From Bacillota bacterium (GTDB lineage Bacteria; Bacillota; Clostridia; Christensenellales; SZUA-584): DNA of 7,684 nucleotides. The notes under the pieces are model-generated. The model searched no databases. It was not told the DNA's origin and saw nothing but the letters and a program-made list of their open reading frames with translations. Both the position numbers and the translations under genes were made by a program. Below are positions 1 through 5,335 of this stretch, piece by piece; position 1 is the stretch's first letter, and the number at the start of each line of letters is the position of its first letter. Location: NCBI GenBank assembly GCA_023399095.1, contig JAEWQS010000050.1, positions 1 to 7,684 on the forward strand, given 5' to 3'.

Positions 1-77
1 GATCTTGTACTTTCTGGCAGCTATGCCGCCTCAGTCTTCGTCCGTTTTGCCCTTCACTGTTTAGCGAGCGCTCAAAT
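1..77 (-). other. Untranslated leader of a leftward transcript, probably a stable RNA operon
   Basis: This stretch lies downstream of the strong minus-strand promoter at 78-106 and continues past the left edge. In minus orientation I find no start codon with a Shine-Dalgarno sequence, so it reads as a leader rather than a gene. Positions 16-30 form a small hairpin (6-bp stem, 3-base loop). The pair 19/27 is a U-G wobble in minus-strand RNA but an A-C mismatch in plus-strand RNA, which agrees with leftward transcription. An 8-base palindrome GAGCGCTC (66-73) sits about where transcription should start. An rRNA operon leader is a reasonable inference from promoter strength and the lack of a reading frame, but no rRNA sequence is visible in the window. 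Confidence 0.35.
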
Positions 78-106
78 ATACTATCAAACCTGCTTACTGT
101 TGTCAA
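78..106 (-). promoter_or_regulatory. Strong sigma-A promoter with extended -10, reading left
   Basis: On the minus strand a perfect -35 TTGACA (101-106) is followed by exactly 17 bases and then -10 TAGTAT (78-83), preceded by TGA, which gives an extended -10 (TGnTAnnnT). The bases just upstream of the -35 (about 107-130) are A/T-rich and could act as an UP element. This is among the best promoter matches in the window. It diverges from the promoter at 233-262 and transcribes out of the window. Confidence 0.6.
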
Positions 107-232
107 CGCTTTTTATTATCGCTTTTACGTTATTTATTAAATTTTTCTGTAGAGAGTGACTGAGTTATTTTACCAATACCAAAACCAATCTTGCTTATTA
201 TTCCCTAGGTTCTCCATTCATACACTTAATGC
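107..232. other. AT-rich divergent intergenic region
   Basis: This lies between two divergent promoters. It is strongly A/T-rich with several T-runs. I see no reading frame with a ribosome-binding site, no tRNA-like fold and no clear terminator hairpin. The part nearest 107 may serve as an UP element for the leftward promoter. Confidence 0.4.
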
Positions 233-262
233 TTGTCTTATTATTTATTCTTCTTATATAAT
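233..262 (+). promoter_or_regulatory. Sigma-A promoter for the frameshifted membrane-protein gene
   Basis: A perfect -10 TATAAT lies at 257-262, with a -35-like TTGTCT (4 of 6 to consensus) at 233-238 and an 18-base spacer. The predicted start near 269 leaves a leader of about 20 bases before the GGAGG at 283-287 and the ATG at 292. The promoter is intact although the gene it serves carries a frameshift. Confidence 0.55.
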
Positions 263-291
263 ATGATGACGTTATAACATATGGAGGCAAT

Positions 292-1031
292 ATGAAACGC
301 ATACGCATTAACTACGCAATCATCCTTTTATTGATTGTCCTGTCTGCCGTGTTCTTTATACTCCAACTGGTTTTATTTCATAATGTTGAGGAATCGGGGT
401 TTCTGTTCTTTCAGGACATGATGTTACCGCCGCTTCATATACTACTGGTTTTCTGCTCGACAGGGTACTCAGTACGCGGAAAAAACGGGAGCGGCTTGAA
501 CAGATCAATATCGTCATCAGCTCGTTCTTTAGCGAAACAGGTTCCGATGCACTGAAAATGTTGAATTCGGTGATTGCTGACCTTGAACAAGTTAAGAAAC
601 TTGTTGACATGAAGCCTTCTTGGAACGATAAAGAATTTGACAATGCGGCGCTTGCCGTGAAGAGCTGTCCAGTACACGTCAATATCAACACGCAGAATCT
701 GGATAGCCTAAAAAGCTCACTTCCCTCAAAAGAAGAAATCGTGAAAATGTTTGCAAATCCCAACCTACTGGAGCATGATACGTTTACAGATATGCTTTGG
801 GCTCTCTATCACCTTTTGGATGAGCTGTCCAACAGACAGGACATTCAGGCACTACCCAAGACGGATATCGGCCATCTGAAAGGCGATATTGTTCGCATTT
901 ACAATCTGCTTACCTACGAGTGGGTGTTCTATATGAAACACCTCAAGTTGCGCTATCCGTATCTTTGGTCGCTCGCCCTACGCAAAAATCCGTTCAGCGA
1001 GCACGCATCCGTCATCATTCAGGAATCTTGA
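292..1031 (+). pseudogene. Conserved membrane-anchored protein of unknown function, split by a one-base frameshift
   Basis: Read straight, 292-555 gives 87 residues ending in an unrelated tail, and the rest of the protein continues one frame back to 1031. Adding one T to the TTTT run at 449-452 joins them into one 246-residue protein: hydrophobic segments at about residues 8-29 and 38-58, a basic/acidic stretch (DRVLSTRKKRERLEQ), then a soluble helical domain. From memory, the C-terminal part (NPNLLEHDTFTDMLWALYHL, then YEWVFYMKHLK, then YPYLWSLALRKNPF) resembles a conserved hypothetical family of Clostridia; its function is unknown to me. The break falls near residue 54, in the second hydrophobic segment. 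GGAGG at 283-287 and a TATAAT promoter precede the ATG. The second frame has its own ATG at 558, two bases after the TGA at 553-555, but without a clear ribosome-binding site. A sequencing error, a recent mutation or frameshifting could each explain this. The 3' end overlaps convergent tcdA by 13 bases. Confidence 0.65.
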
Positions 1032-1798
1032 TTCTCAGTCGCACTTGTTAAGTCTTTGATGACTTCGCCCGCTAATATGAGCCCCGCTACGGACGGCACA
1101 AAGGACACGCTGCCGGGCACCTGACGCCTGACTGTGCATTTTCTCTGGGTGCGGGGTGGACAGACACAGCTGGTTTTGCAGCTCAATGCCGCGTCCTCAA
1201 GCGGTTTGATTGCCTCTTCTCTCGAATAAACGACCTTGAGCGATTCGATGCCGCGCGTCCGAAGCTCCCGGCGCATCACCTTAGCAAGCGGGCATACCGA
1301 CGTTTTATAGATATCCGCCACTTCAAAGCGCGTGGGATCCAGCTTGTTTCCCGCTCCCATGCAACTGATGACGGGGACACCCGCAGCCCTCGCTCGCTCA
1401 ATCAACGTGAGCTTGGAGGATACCGTGTCAATGGCGTCCACGATATACGAATACTGCGACAAATCATATTCGTCGGCGTTGTGCACCGTATAAAAGCACG
1501 CGTGTGTCTCAACATCGCATTGTGGATTGATAGAAAGTATGCGTTCTTTTGCGACCTCCACCTTGCTGCGCCCCACCGTATCATGCGTGGCGATCAGCTG
1601 GCGATTGATATTCGTCAGGCAAACCTTATCATCGTCGAACAAGGCAATACCGCCCACTCCGCTGCGTGCAAGCGCCTCTACCGTAAACGAGCCCACGCCG
1701 CCAACGCCAAAAACAGCCACCTTTGCGTTCTTTAACTTGTCCATCGCCACTGGGCCGAGCAGCAGCTCCGTCCGTGAAAACGCGCCGAGCTTTGTCAT
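1019..1798 (-). CDS. tcdA: tRNA threonylcarbamoyladenosine dehydratase (ThiF/E1-like family)
   Basis: A 259-residue E1-like adenylating enzyme. TcdA uses ATP to cyclise t6A at position 37 of ANN-decoding tRNAs into ct6A, which supports decoding. Visible signs: N-terminal FSRTELLLG; the nucleotide-binding glycine-rich loop GVGGVGS at residues 31-37; acidic residues near 55-57 (FDDD); the INRQ motif at 64-67; Lys79; DAIDT at 121-125; CMGAG at 146-150; and the family's C-terminal PGSVSFVPSVAGLILAGE. Cysteines 207, 211, 213 and 221 form a cluster (CxxxCxC-x7-C) that E. coli TcdA does not have in this form, as far as I recall; it may bind metal. The ATG at 1798 overlaps the ridA stop as ATGA, which implies translational coupling. 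There is no terminator after the gene, and its end overlaps the convergent upstream gene by 13 bases. A different ThiF-family role is possible but less likely. Confidence 0.85.
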   Translation of the reverse strand: MTKLGAFSRTELLLGPVAMDKLKNAKVAVFGVGGVGSFTVEALARSGVGGIALFDDDKVCLTNINRQLIATHDTVGRSKVEVAKERILSINPQCDVETHACFYTVHNADEYDLSQYSYIVDAIDTVSSKLTLIERARAAGVPVISCMGAGNKLDPTRFEVADIYKTSVCPLAKVMRRELRTRGIESLKVVYSREEAIKPLEDAALSCKTSCVCPPRTQRKCTVRRQVPGSVSFVPSVAGLILAGEVIKDLTSATENQDS

Positions 1799-2178
1799 GG
1801 GCAGACCGCCACCGCTTCTATTTCCACCAGCACATCCTTGGGCAAACGCGCCACCTCAACACACGACCGCGCGGGATATGGCGCTTCAAAATACTGCGCG
1901 TACACTTCATTTGTTTTCGCAAAGTCATTCATGTCCTTAATAAACACCGTTGTCTTCACAACATCCTTCAGCCCGACGCCCGCAGCATCTAAAACCGCTT
2001 TCAAATTTTCCATAACACGAACCGTCTGCACCTCAATACCGTCCGTTACAATCTCTCCCGTCAACGGATCTATGGCAATCTGCCCCGATGTATAGATGAA
2101 AGCACCCGCCTTAATGGCCTGCGAATATGGGCCGATGGCCACCGGAGCCTTATTCGTCTTTATCTGTTCCTTATTCAT
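1795..2178 (-). CDS. ridA: RidA family 2-iminobutanoate/2-iminopropanoate deaminase
   Basis: A 127-residue protein, the usual length for the YjgF/YER057c/UK114 family. RidA hydrolyses reactive enamine/imine intermediates released by PLP enzymes such as threonine dehydratase, protecting other PLP enzymes; it acts as a cytosolic trimer. Family marks: the N-terminal APVAIGPYSQAI, SGQIAIDPLTGEIV, the central VMENLKAVLDAAG, and the C-terminal YPARSCVEVARLPKDVLVEIEAVA. Arg104, Cys106 and Glu119 fall where the substrate-binding Arg, Cys and Glu of the family lie. The start at 2178 is supported by AGAGGTG five bases upstream. It has its own promoter (2263-2291), and its stop overlaps the tcdA start. 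The pairing with tcdA is probably simple co-transcription; no shared pathway is evident. Confidence 0.93.
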   Translation of the reverse strand: MNKEQIKTNKAPVAIGPYSQAIKAGAFIYTSGQIAIDPLTGEIVTDGIEVQTVRVMENLKAVLDAAGVGLKDVVKTTVFIKDMNDFAKTNEVYAQYFEAPYPARSCVEVARLPKDVLVEIEAVAVCP

Positions 2179-2183
2179 ATTCG

Positions 2184-2190
2184 CACCTCT
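2184..2190 (-). promoter_or_regulatory. Ribosome-binding site of ridA
   Basis: AGAGGTG on the minus strand, five bases before the ATG at 2178-2176, fixes the ridA start. Confidence 0.7.
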
Positions 2191-2234
2191 TCATAAGCAC
2201 ATGTTCTGTTAATGCCGAATTCCCATGAGCGGCA

Positions 2235-2247
2235 GTACAGCTTGTAC
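2235..2247. repeat. Inverted repeat GTACA-GCT-TGTAC in the ridA leader
   Basis: A perfect 5-bp inverted repeat with a 3-base centre, just downstream of the predicted ridA transcription start (about 2256). Its place suits a repressor operator or a small RNA hairpin. It is too short to separate from chance, and no known regulator site is recognised. Confidence 0.3.
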
Positions 2248-2262
2248 CAATCAATTTTCTTA

Positions 2263-2291
2263 ACTATAGCGCATTCTATTTTTTGATGCAA
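2263..2291 (-). promoter_or_regulatory. Sigma-A-like promoter for ridA-tcdA
   Basis: The -10 TATAGT (5 of 6 to consensus, 2263-2268) and the -35 TTGCAT (3 of 6, 2286-2291) have an ideal 17-base spacer. The predicted start near 2256 gives a leader of about 78 bases before the ridA ATG. No convincing terminator is seen between spoIIM and this promoter, so read-through from spoIIM is also possible. Confidence 0.5.
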
Positions 2292-2335
2292 CGGCAATGT
2301 CTATTCAATAGCGACACCCAATATGGTCATCATTC

Positions 2336-2956
2336 TTATATTAGCTTCATCAACGCAGGCGTGAGCAGCGATTCGATGAGAACGCCGACAAGACCCACCA
2401 CATAGACAGCCAGCATCTTGAATAAATAAGGTCTGGAAGAAATCAGCTTATCCTGCGGTGTTTTTGGGATATGGCGCGTTTTAAATATCTGAATCGCATT
2501 ATTAAAGCCGAGCACCCCCGCCTTGCATATGCATGGGATAAGAACAAGGTTGGGTAAGAACGTACAAACCACAATGGCTAAAAATCCGCCTATGTTCATA
2601 TCCAGTGCGAGCACGCCGACGGTAAAGCCCACACAAAAGCCTTTAAATATGAGCGCGGCAGCAATCACAGGAATGCCGAGCATCATCAGCGAAAAGACCG
2701 TGATAACACCAAAAATCAGCGTATGATTAAGCAGCGAATGAAAAAAAATGCCCCAAAAATTTGGATCAGTGGATTTGACGGATATGAAAAGCGAGTCTCG
2801 GTAGCTTTCCAGCGCTTCTTTGGTGCCCATCTGCAGATTGCTCACAGTGAACGTTCCCGCCGTAATTCCCACAACAAGAAAAAAAACGATTAACAGATAC
2901 TGTCCTTTGTTGTCCAGCACATCGGTAAAAATGCGTCTTTTTGTATTCTCCAGCAA
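2336..2956 (-). CDS. spoIIM: Stage II sporulation protein M (engulfment membrane protein)
   Basis: SpoIIM is the integral membrane member of the SpoIID-SpoIIM-SpoIIP machine that remodels septal peptidoglycan so the mother-cell membrane can engulf the forespore. The protein has about 206 residues from the start chosen here (B. subtilis about 215) and a typical pattern: a short cytosolic N-terminus, a first membrane helix (YLLIVFFLVVGITAGTF), an outside loop, three hydrophobic segments in the middle (around HTLIFGVITVFSLMMLGIPV, GFCVGFTVGVLAL and FLAIVVCTFLPNLVLIP), and a last helix near the C-terminus (MLAVYVVGLVGVLIESLL). I prefer the TTG at 2956 because GGAGG (2965-2969) lies eight bases upstream. 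A GTG at 2971 would add five residues but would contain that site within the gene. It follows spo0A after a hairpin; in B. subtilis spoIIM is sigma-E controlled, but I see no full sigma-E promoter here. Confidence 0.88.
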   Translation of the reverse strand: MLENTKRRIFTDVLDNKGQYLLIVFFLVVGITAGTFTVSNLQMGTKEALESYRDSLFISVKSTDPNFWGIFFHSLLNHTLIFGVITVFSLMMLGIPVIAAALIFKGFCVGFTVGVLALDMNIGGFLAIVVCTFLPNLVLIPCICKAGVLGFNNAIQIFKTRHIPKTPQDKLISSRPYLFKMLAVYVVGLVGVLIESLLTPALMKLI

Positions 2957-2964
2957 GTTCACCG

Positions 2965-2969
2965 CCTCC
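2965..2969 (-). promoter_or_regulatory. Ribosome-binding site deciding the spoIIM start
   Basis: GGAGG on the minus strand, eight bases before the TTG at 2956-2954. It is only two bases before the GTG at 2962 and lies inside the frame of the GTG at 2971, so TTG is the best-placed start. Confidence 0.55.
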
Positions 2970-2989
2970 ACATATCATCTGTAATCACA

Positions 2990-3014
2990 CCCCAAAAAGC
3001 TCCGCTTTTTGGGG
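2990..3014 (-). terminator. Perfect 11-bp hairpin between spo0A and spoIIM, without a U-tract
   Basis: Arms 2990-3000 and 3004-3014 are exact reverse complements around a 3-base loop. In minus-strand RNA the stem is CCCCAAAAAGC / GCUUUUUGGGG. It lies 40 bases after the spo0A stop and about 20 bases before the spoIIM ribosome-binding site. No run of T follows on either strand, so it may act as a weak terminator, a pause site or an mRNA-stabilising stem rather than a classical intrinsic terminator. Confidence 0.5.
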
Positions 3015-3054
3015 ACCCCGTAATGATTAATATGCGGCAGCGGCGTCCCGTATG

Positions 3055-3843
3055 CTAATCGACGTATTTGAGCTCAGTGTTAAGCTTGTCGGCGAGCATC
3101 GCGATAAATTCTCCGTTGGTGGGCTTTCCTTTTGTATCAAGTATTGTGTAGCCAAAAAAGCCCTCAAGCACTTCAATATTGCCGCGGTTCCATGCTGTTT
3201 CAATGGCATGGCGCATCGCTCTTTCTACCCTTTGCGGCGTGGAATTGTGTTTCTTGGCAACGGTTGTATAGAGTCCAGTGGTGAGATGGCTCATCAGATC
3301 AAAATCATCGTGCACCATCAATATGGCGTCACGAAGATAATGATAACCCTTGATATTGGCGGTAATGCCCACCTTTTTGATATGATCGGTCACAATCTGG
3401 CTCGGGTCGAGTTCATCTCTGCTTCCAAAAACACGCGTGCCAGTGCTTTCATAAGCCATCAATTCGAGAACGCGTCTTTTGAACACGTCTTTGTCGAACG
3501 GCTTTAAAAAAACGTAATCGACATTGTAGCTTTCAGCTTTTCTCAGTACAAAATCGAGATTAACAGCCGACGTCATAACCACCTTGGTTTCCGCCCTGTA
3601 CCCATCTCTTCCGAGTTCTTCAAGCACTGCGAAACCATCAAGTATGGGCATGATAAGATCGACAACCAAAAGATCAGGCAAATGTTTTTTCGTCAGTTCA
3701 TACGCTTGTGTGCCATCAAATGCATAATCGATAATCTCGAACTTGTCCGTTTCCATAAGGAAAGACGAAACCAACCTCAGGTAATCCCGATTGCTGTCAG
3801 CTAGAATAACCCGATACTTGCTTTGCTCTGTATACTCATTCAA
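3055..3843 (-). CDS. spo0A: Spo0A, sporulation master response regulator
   Basis: 262 residues (B. subtilis 267). Phosphorylated Spo0A binds 0A boxes and switches cells to sporulation, repressing or activating many genes. Residues about 10-128 are the receiver: Asp16 in ADSN, phospho-acceptor Asp62 in VVDLIMPILDG, Ser92 in the MTSA switch position and Lys114 in LKPFD. After a short linker, residues about 145-262 are the Spo0A-specific DNA-binding domain, with the near-invariant recognition region RVERAMRHAIETAWNRGN (205-222) and the family end KPTNGEFIAMLADKL. The second acidic residue of the usual ADDN motif is Ser17. The start is TTG at 3843; no ATG lies in frame before Met30, and the ribosome-binding site (AAAGGCAGG) is weak. 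The upstream gap holds sigma-H and sigma-A promoter candidates and a 0A box. spoIVB precedes it, as in other spore formers. Confidence 0.97.
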   Translation of the reverse strand: MNEYTEQSKYRVILADSNRDYLRLVSSFLMETDKFEIIDYAFDGTQAYELTKKHLPDLLVVDLIMPILDGFAVLEELGRDGYRAETKVVMTSAVNLDFVLRKAESYNVDYVFLKPFDKDVFKRRVLELMAYESTGTRVFGSRDELDPSQIVTDHIKKVGITANIKGYHYLRDAILMVHDDFDLMSHLTTGLYTTVAKKHNSTPQRVERAMRHAIETAWNRGNIEVLEGFFGYTILDTKGKPTNGEFIAMLADKLNTELKYVD

Positions 3844-3892
3844 CTGTTTCGTGCCTGCCTTTTCTATTAATGTGTTCGAAAAATGAATTTAA

Positions 3893-3920
3893 ATAATAGC
3901 ATTAAGAGATTCAACGTAAA
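3893..3920 (-). promoter_or_regulatory. Sigma-A-like promoter of spo0A
   Basis: -10 TATTAT (5 of 6, 3893-3898) and -35 TTTACG (4 of 6, 3915-3920) with a 16-base spacer. It overlaps the -10 of the sigma-H promoter. This would be the vegetative promoter, by analogy with the two-promoter arrangement of B. subtilis spo0A. Confidence 0.4.
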
Positions 3921-3935
3921 AACTAAAAACCCTTC
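3909..3935 (-). promoter_or_regulatory. Sigma-H promoter of spo0A
   Basis: On the minus strand, GAAGGGTTT (3927-3935) matches 8 of 9 positions of the sigma-H -35 RNAGGAWWW, and GTTGAAT (3909-3915) matches the -10 RNNGAAT fully, with an 11-base spacer, which is within the usual 11-12. The predicted start near 3902 lies about 60 bases before the spo0A TTG. Sigma-H control of spo0A is well established in B. subtilis. Confidence 0.65.
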
Positions 3936-3978
3936 TCATATAAGCAATAAACTTAAAAAACCCTAAAATACTACAAAA

Positions 3979-3985
3979 TTCGACA
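3979..3985 (-). promoter_or_regulatory. 0A box (Spo0A-binding site)
   Basis: TGTCGAA on the minus strand is an exact match to TGNCGAA. It sits just after the spoIVB stop, about 44 bases upstream of the sigma-H -35 element, a sensible place for Spo0A to act on its own promoter. A 7-mer can occur by chance, but the position supports function. Confidence 0.55.
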
Positions 3986-3988
3986 TGT

Positions 3989-5251
3989 TTAGTCTATCTG
4001 TTGAAGCATCCAGTCCGCAAATAGTCCATATCCCTTGGTGGGATTGTTCACAAAAACATGTGTCACGGCACCCACGAGTTTCCTGTTTTGTATGATTGGG
4101 CTTCCGCTCATACCTTGAACAATGCCGCCTGTTTTTTGCAGCAGTTCTTCGTCGGTGATGCGAACCACAAGGCTCTTTTGTTCAGGAGCATTTTGGACAT
4201 TAACTTTGATGATCTCGCAATCAAATTCCTTGACGCCCTCATGATCTATGGTCGAAAGAATTGTTGCACGCCCCAGCACCACTTCATCAGGCCGCGCAAC
4301 AGGTATTGGCTTGGAGAACGCCTCCAGATTCACGCTGTCATACAGCGTCCCATATATACCGTAATCCGTGTTTTTAAGAATCAGTCCCATGTTGCCGGAT
4401 GCGCTGGAGAAGTAGCCTTTGATTTCTCCCGGCACACCGTTTTCTCCCTTATTGATCTGTATGACTTCCGAATAATATATTTCGCCTTCCTTAACGCTTA
4501 ATACGCTGCCGGTGTCCAGATCGCAGATGGCGTGTCCAAGGCCGCCAAACCATTTGTCATCCGGATCAATAAACGTCAATGTACCGACACCGGCCGTGCT
4601 GTCTCTCACCCACACACCGAGACGCATTTTGCTATCTTTATAATCCACAACAGGTGTGACATTGAGATTCAGAGTTCGTCCTTCTCTGTCTACCACAACA
4701 TCGAGAGTGCCTTCCGATTCGTCCACGATTTTGCTGACATGATCAGCGTTCTCCACCACCGTGCTATTTATGCTGACAATGACATCACCCGGAAGCATAC
4801 CCGCTTCCCGCGCGGGATTGGAAGTGGTGCCGTTTTCCATCTCGATACCCGTGATACCGACGACGAGCGCACCTTTCGTGTACAGCGTTACGCCGATGCT
4901 CTGACCTCCCGGTATGACCATCACTTCGTCGCTGACACTGACCTTTACCTGTTTGACCGGCAATCCGAACAAAGACAGCTCAATTGTCGCGTCACCGTTT
5001 TCGACCGACTCTATCACAAGCGGGCTTTGCATGCCCGTCGCTTCTGCCAAGGTTTCGCCCGAAAGACTGATCACACCTGTGGATTCCACATCGGCTTTCA
5101 CAGGTAACCCTAAATCGATCGCCTTTTGTGATCCTCTTTGTATATAAATTTCACTCGGTATATTTGAATAGCTTTGCATGGCGGGCAGGAAATAGACCGC
5201 ACATAATACAGCAACAAACAGTATACCAAAGACCCTGATAATCTTTTTCAA
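3989..5251 (-). CDS. spoIVB: SpoIVB serine peptidase (MEROPS S55) with PDZ domain
   Basis: 420 residues (B. subtilis 426). SpoIVB is made in the forespore, secreted into the space between the spore membranes, and cleaves SpoIVFA to trigger pro-sigma-K processing in the mother cell. Order: an N-terminal membrane anchor (residues about 4-24), a beta-rich region, a PDZ domain at about 120-200 (NPAREAGMLPGDVIVSINS), then the S55 protease. His240 in GLGHAICD, Asp367 in RITDEEL and Ser382 in QGMSGSPI keep the spacing of the B. subtilis triad His236/Asp363/Ser378. The start is TTG at 5251, backed by AAGAGGTG five bases upstream; the next Met (25) would remove the anchor. An 84-base AT-rich gap separates it from recN. 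A sigma-G promoter is expected there, but I could not identify a convincing one. Confidence 0.96.
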   Translation of the reverse strand: MKKIIRVFGILFVAVLCAVYFLPAMQSYSNIPSEIYIQRGSQKAIDLGLPVKADVESTGVISLSGETLAEATGMQSPLVIESVENGDATIELSLFGLPVKQVKVSVSDEVMVIPGGQSIGVTLYTKGALVVGITGIEMENGTTSNPAREAGMLPGDVIVSINSTVVENADHVSKIVDESEGTLDVVVDREGRTLNLNVTPVVDYKDSKMRLGVWVRDSTAGVGTLTFIDPDDKWFGGLGHAICDLDTGSVLSVKEGEIYYSEVIQINKGENGVPGEIKGYFSSASGNMGLILKNTDYGIYGTLYDSVNLEAFSKPIPVARPDEVVLGRATILSTIDHEGVKEFDCEIIKVNVQNAPEQKSLVVRITDEELLQKTGGIVQGMSGSPIIQNRKLVGAVTHVFVNNPTKGYGLFADWMLQQID

Positions 5252-5335
5252 AAAAACACCTCTTCACGACTTGTTGTTATTATTGTCGTTTGAGGCTTAT
5301 CAATTTATACTTTGAAATAATCTCAAGGTTTTGTT
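5252..5335. other. AT-rich recN-spoIVB gap
   Basis: 84 bases. It holds the spoIVB ribosome-binding site and a GTATA (a sigma-G -35-like pentamer), but the best -10-like match (AATAATA) is 21 bases away, too far. The recN-proximal part has a poorly matched inverted repeat without a U-tract, so I call neither a promoter nor a terminator with confidence. Confidence 0.4.
5257..5264 (-). promoter_or_regulatory. Ribosome-binding site deciding the TTG start of spoIVB
   Basis: AAGAGGTG on the minus strand, followed by five T bases and then TTG at 5251-5249. The good match and spacing support the non-ATG start. Confidence 0.7.

Noticed and set aside
478..487. A6 tract (480-485) as the site of the frameshift or programmed slippage
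   Set aside because: The protein between 453 and 480 is family-like only in the downstream frame (FLLDRVLSTR), so the shift must occur earlier, at the T-tract.
2198..2227. Tiny upstream ORFs in the ridA leader (MGIRH and MCL)
   Set aside because: They have no ribosome-binding site and no runs of regulatory codons, so there is no support for attenuation.
3030..3036. GCATATT (minus strand), a full match to the sigma-E -35 consensus, upstream of spoIIM
   Set aside because: No CATACA-like -10 lies at the needed 13-15 base spacing; the hairpin occupies that region.
3492..3498. Exact 0A box TGTCGAA on the plus strand inside spo0A
   Set aside because: It is forced by the codons for the conserved KPFDK segment and is far from any promoter.
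4532..5107. Long plus-strand open frame opposite spoIVB (191 codons)
   Set aside because: It is a shadow of a clearly real minus-strand gene, with no ribosome-binding site or family-like sequence. The plus-strand frames opposite tcdA, spo0A and recN are rejected for the same reason.
5268..5312. Possible sigma-G promoter before spoIVB (GTATA plus AATAATA)
   Set aside because: The spacer is 21 bases, not the usual 17-18, and the -10 lacks the first C; at normal spacing the match is poor.
5312..5330. Inverted repeat after recN as a terminator
   Set aside because: The stem is only about 6 bp, with a C-A mismatch in minus-strand RNA and no U-run, so it is not convincing.
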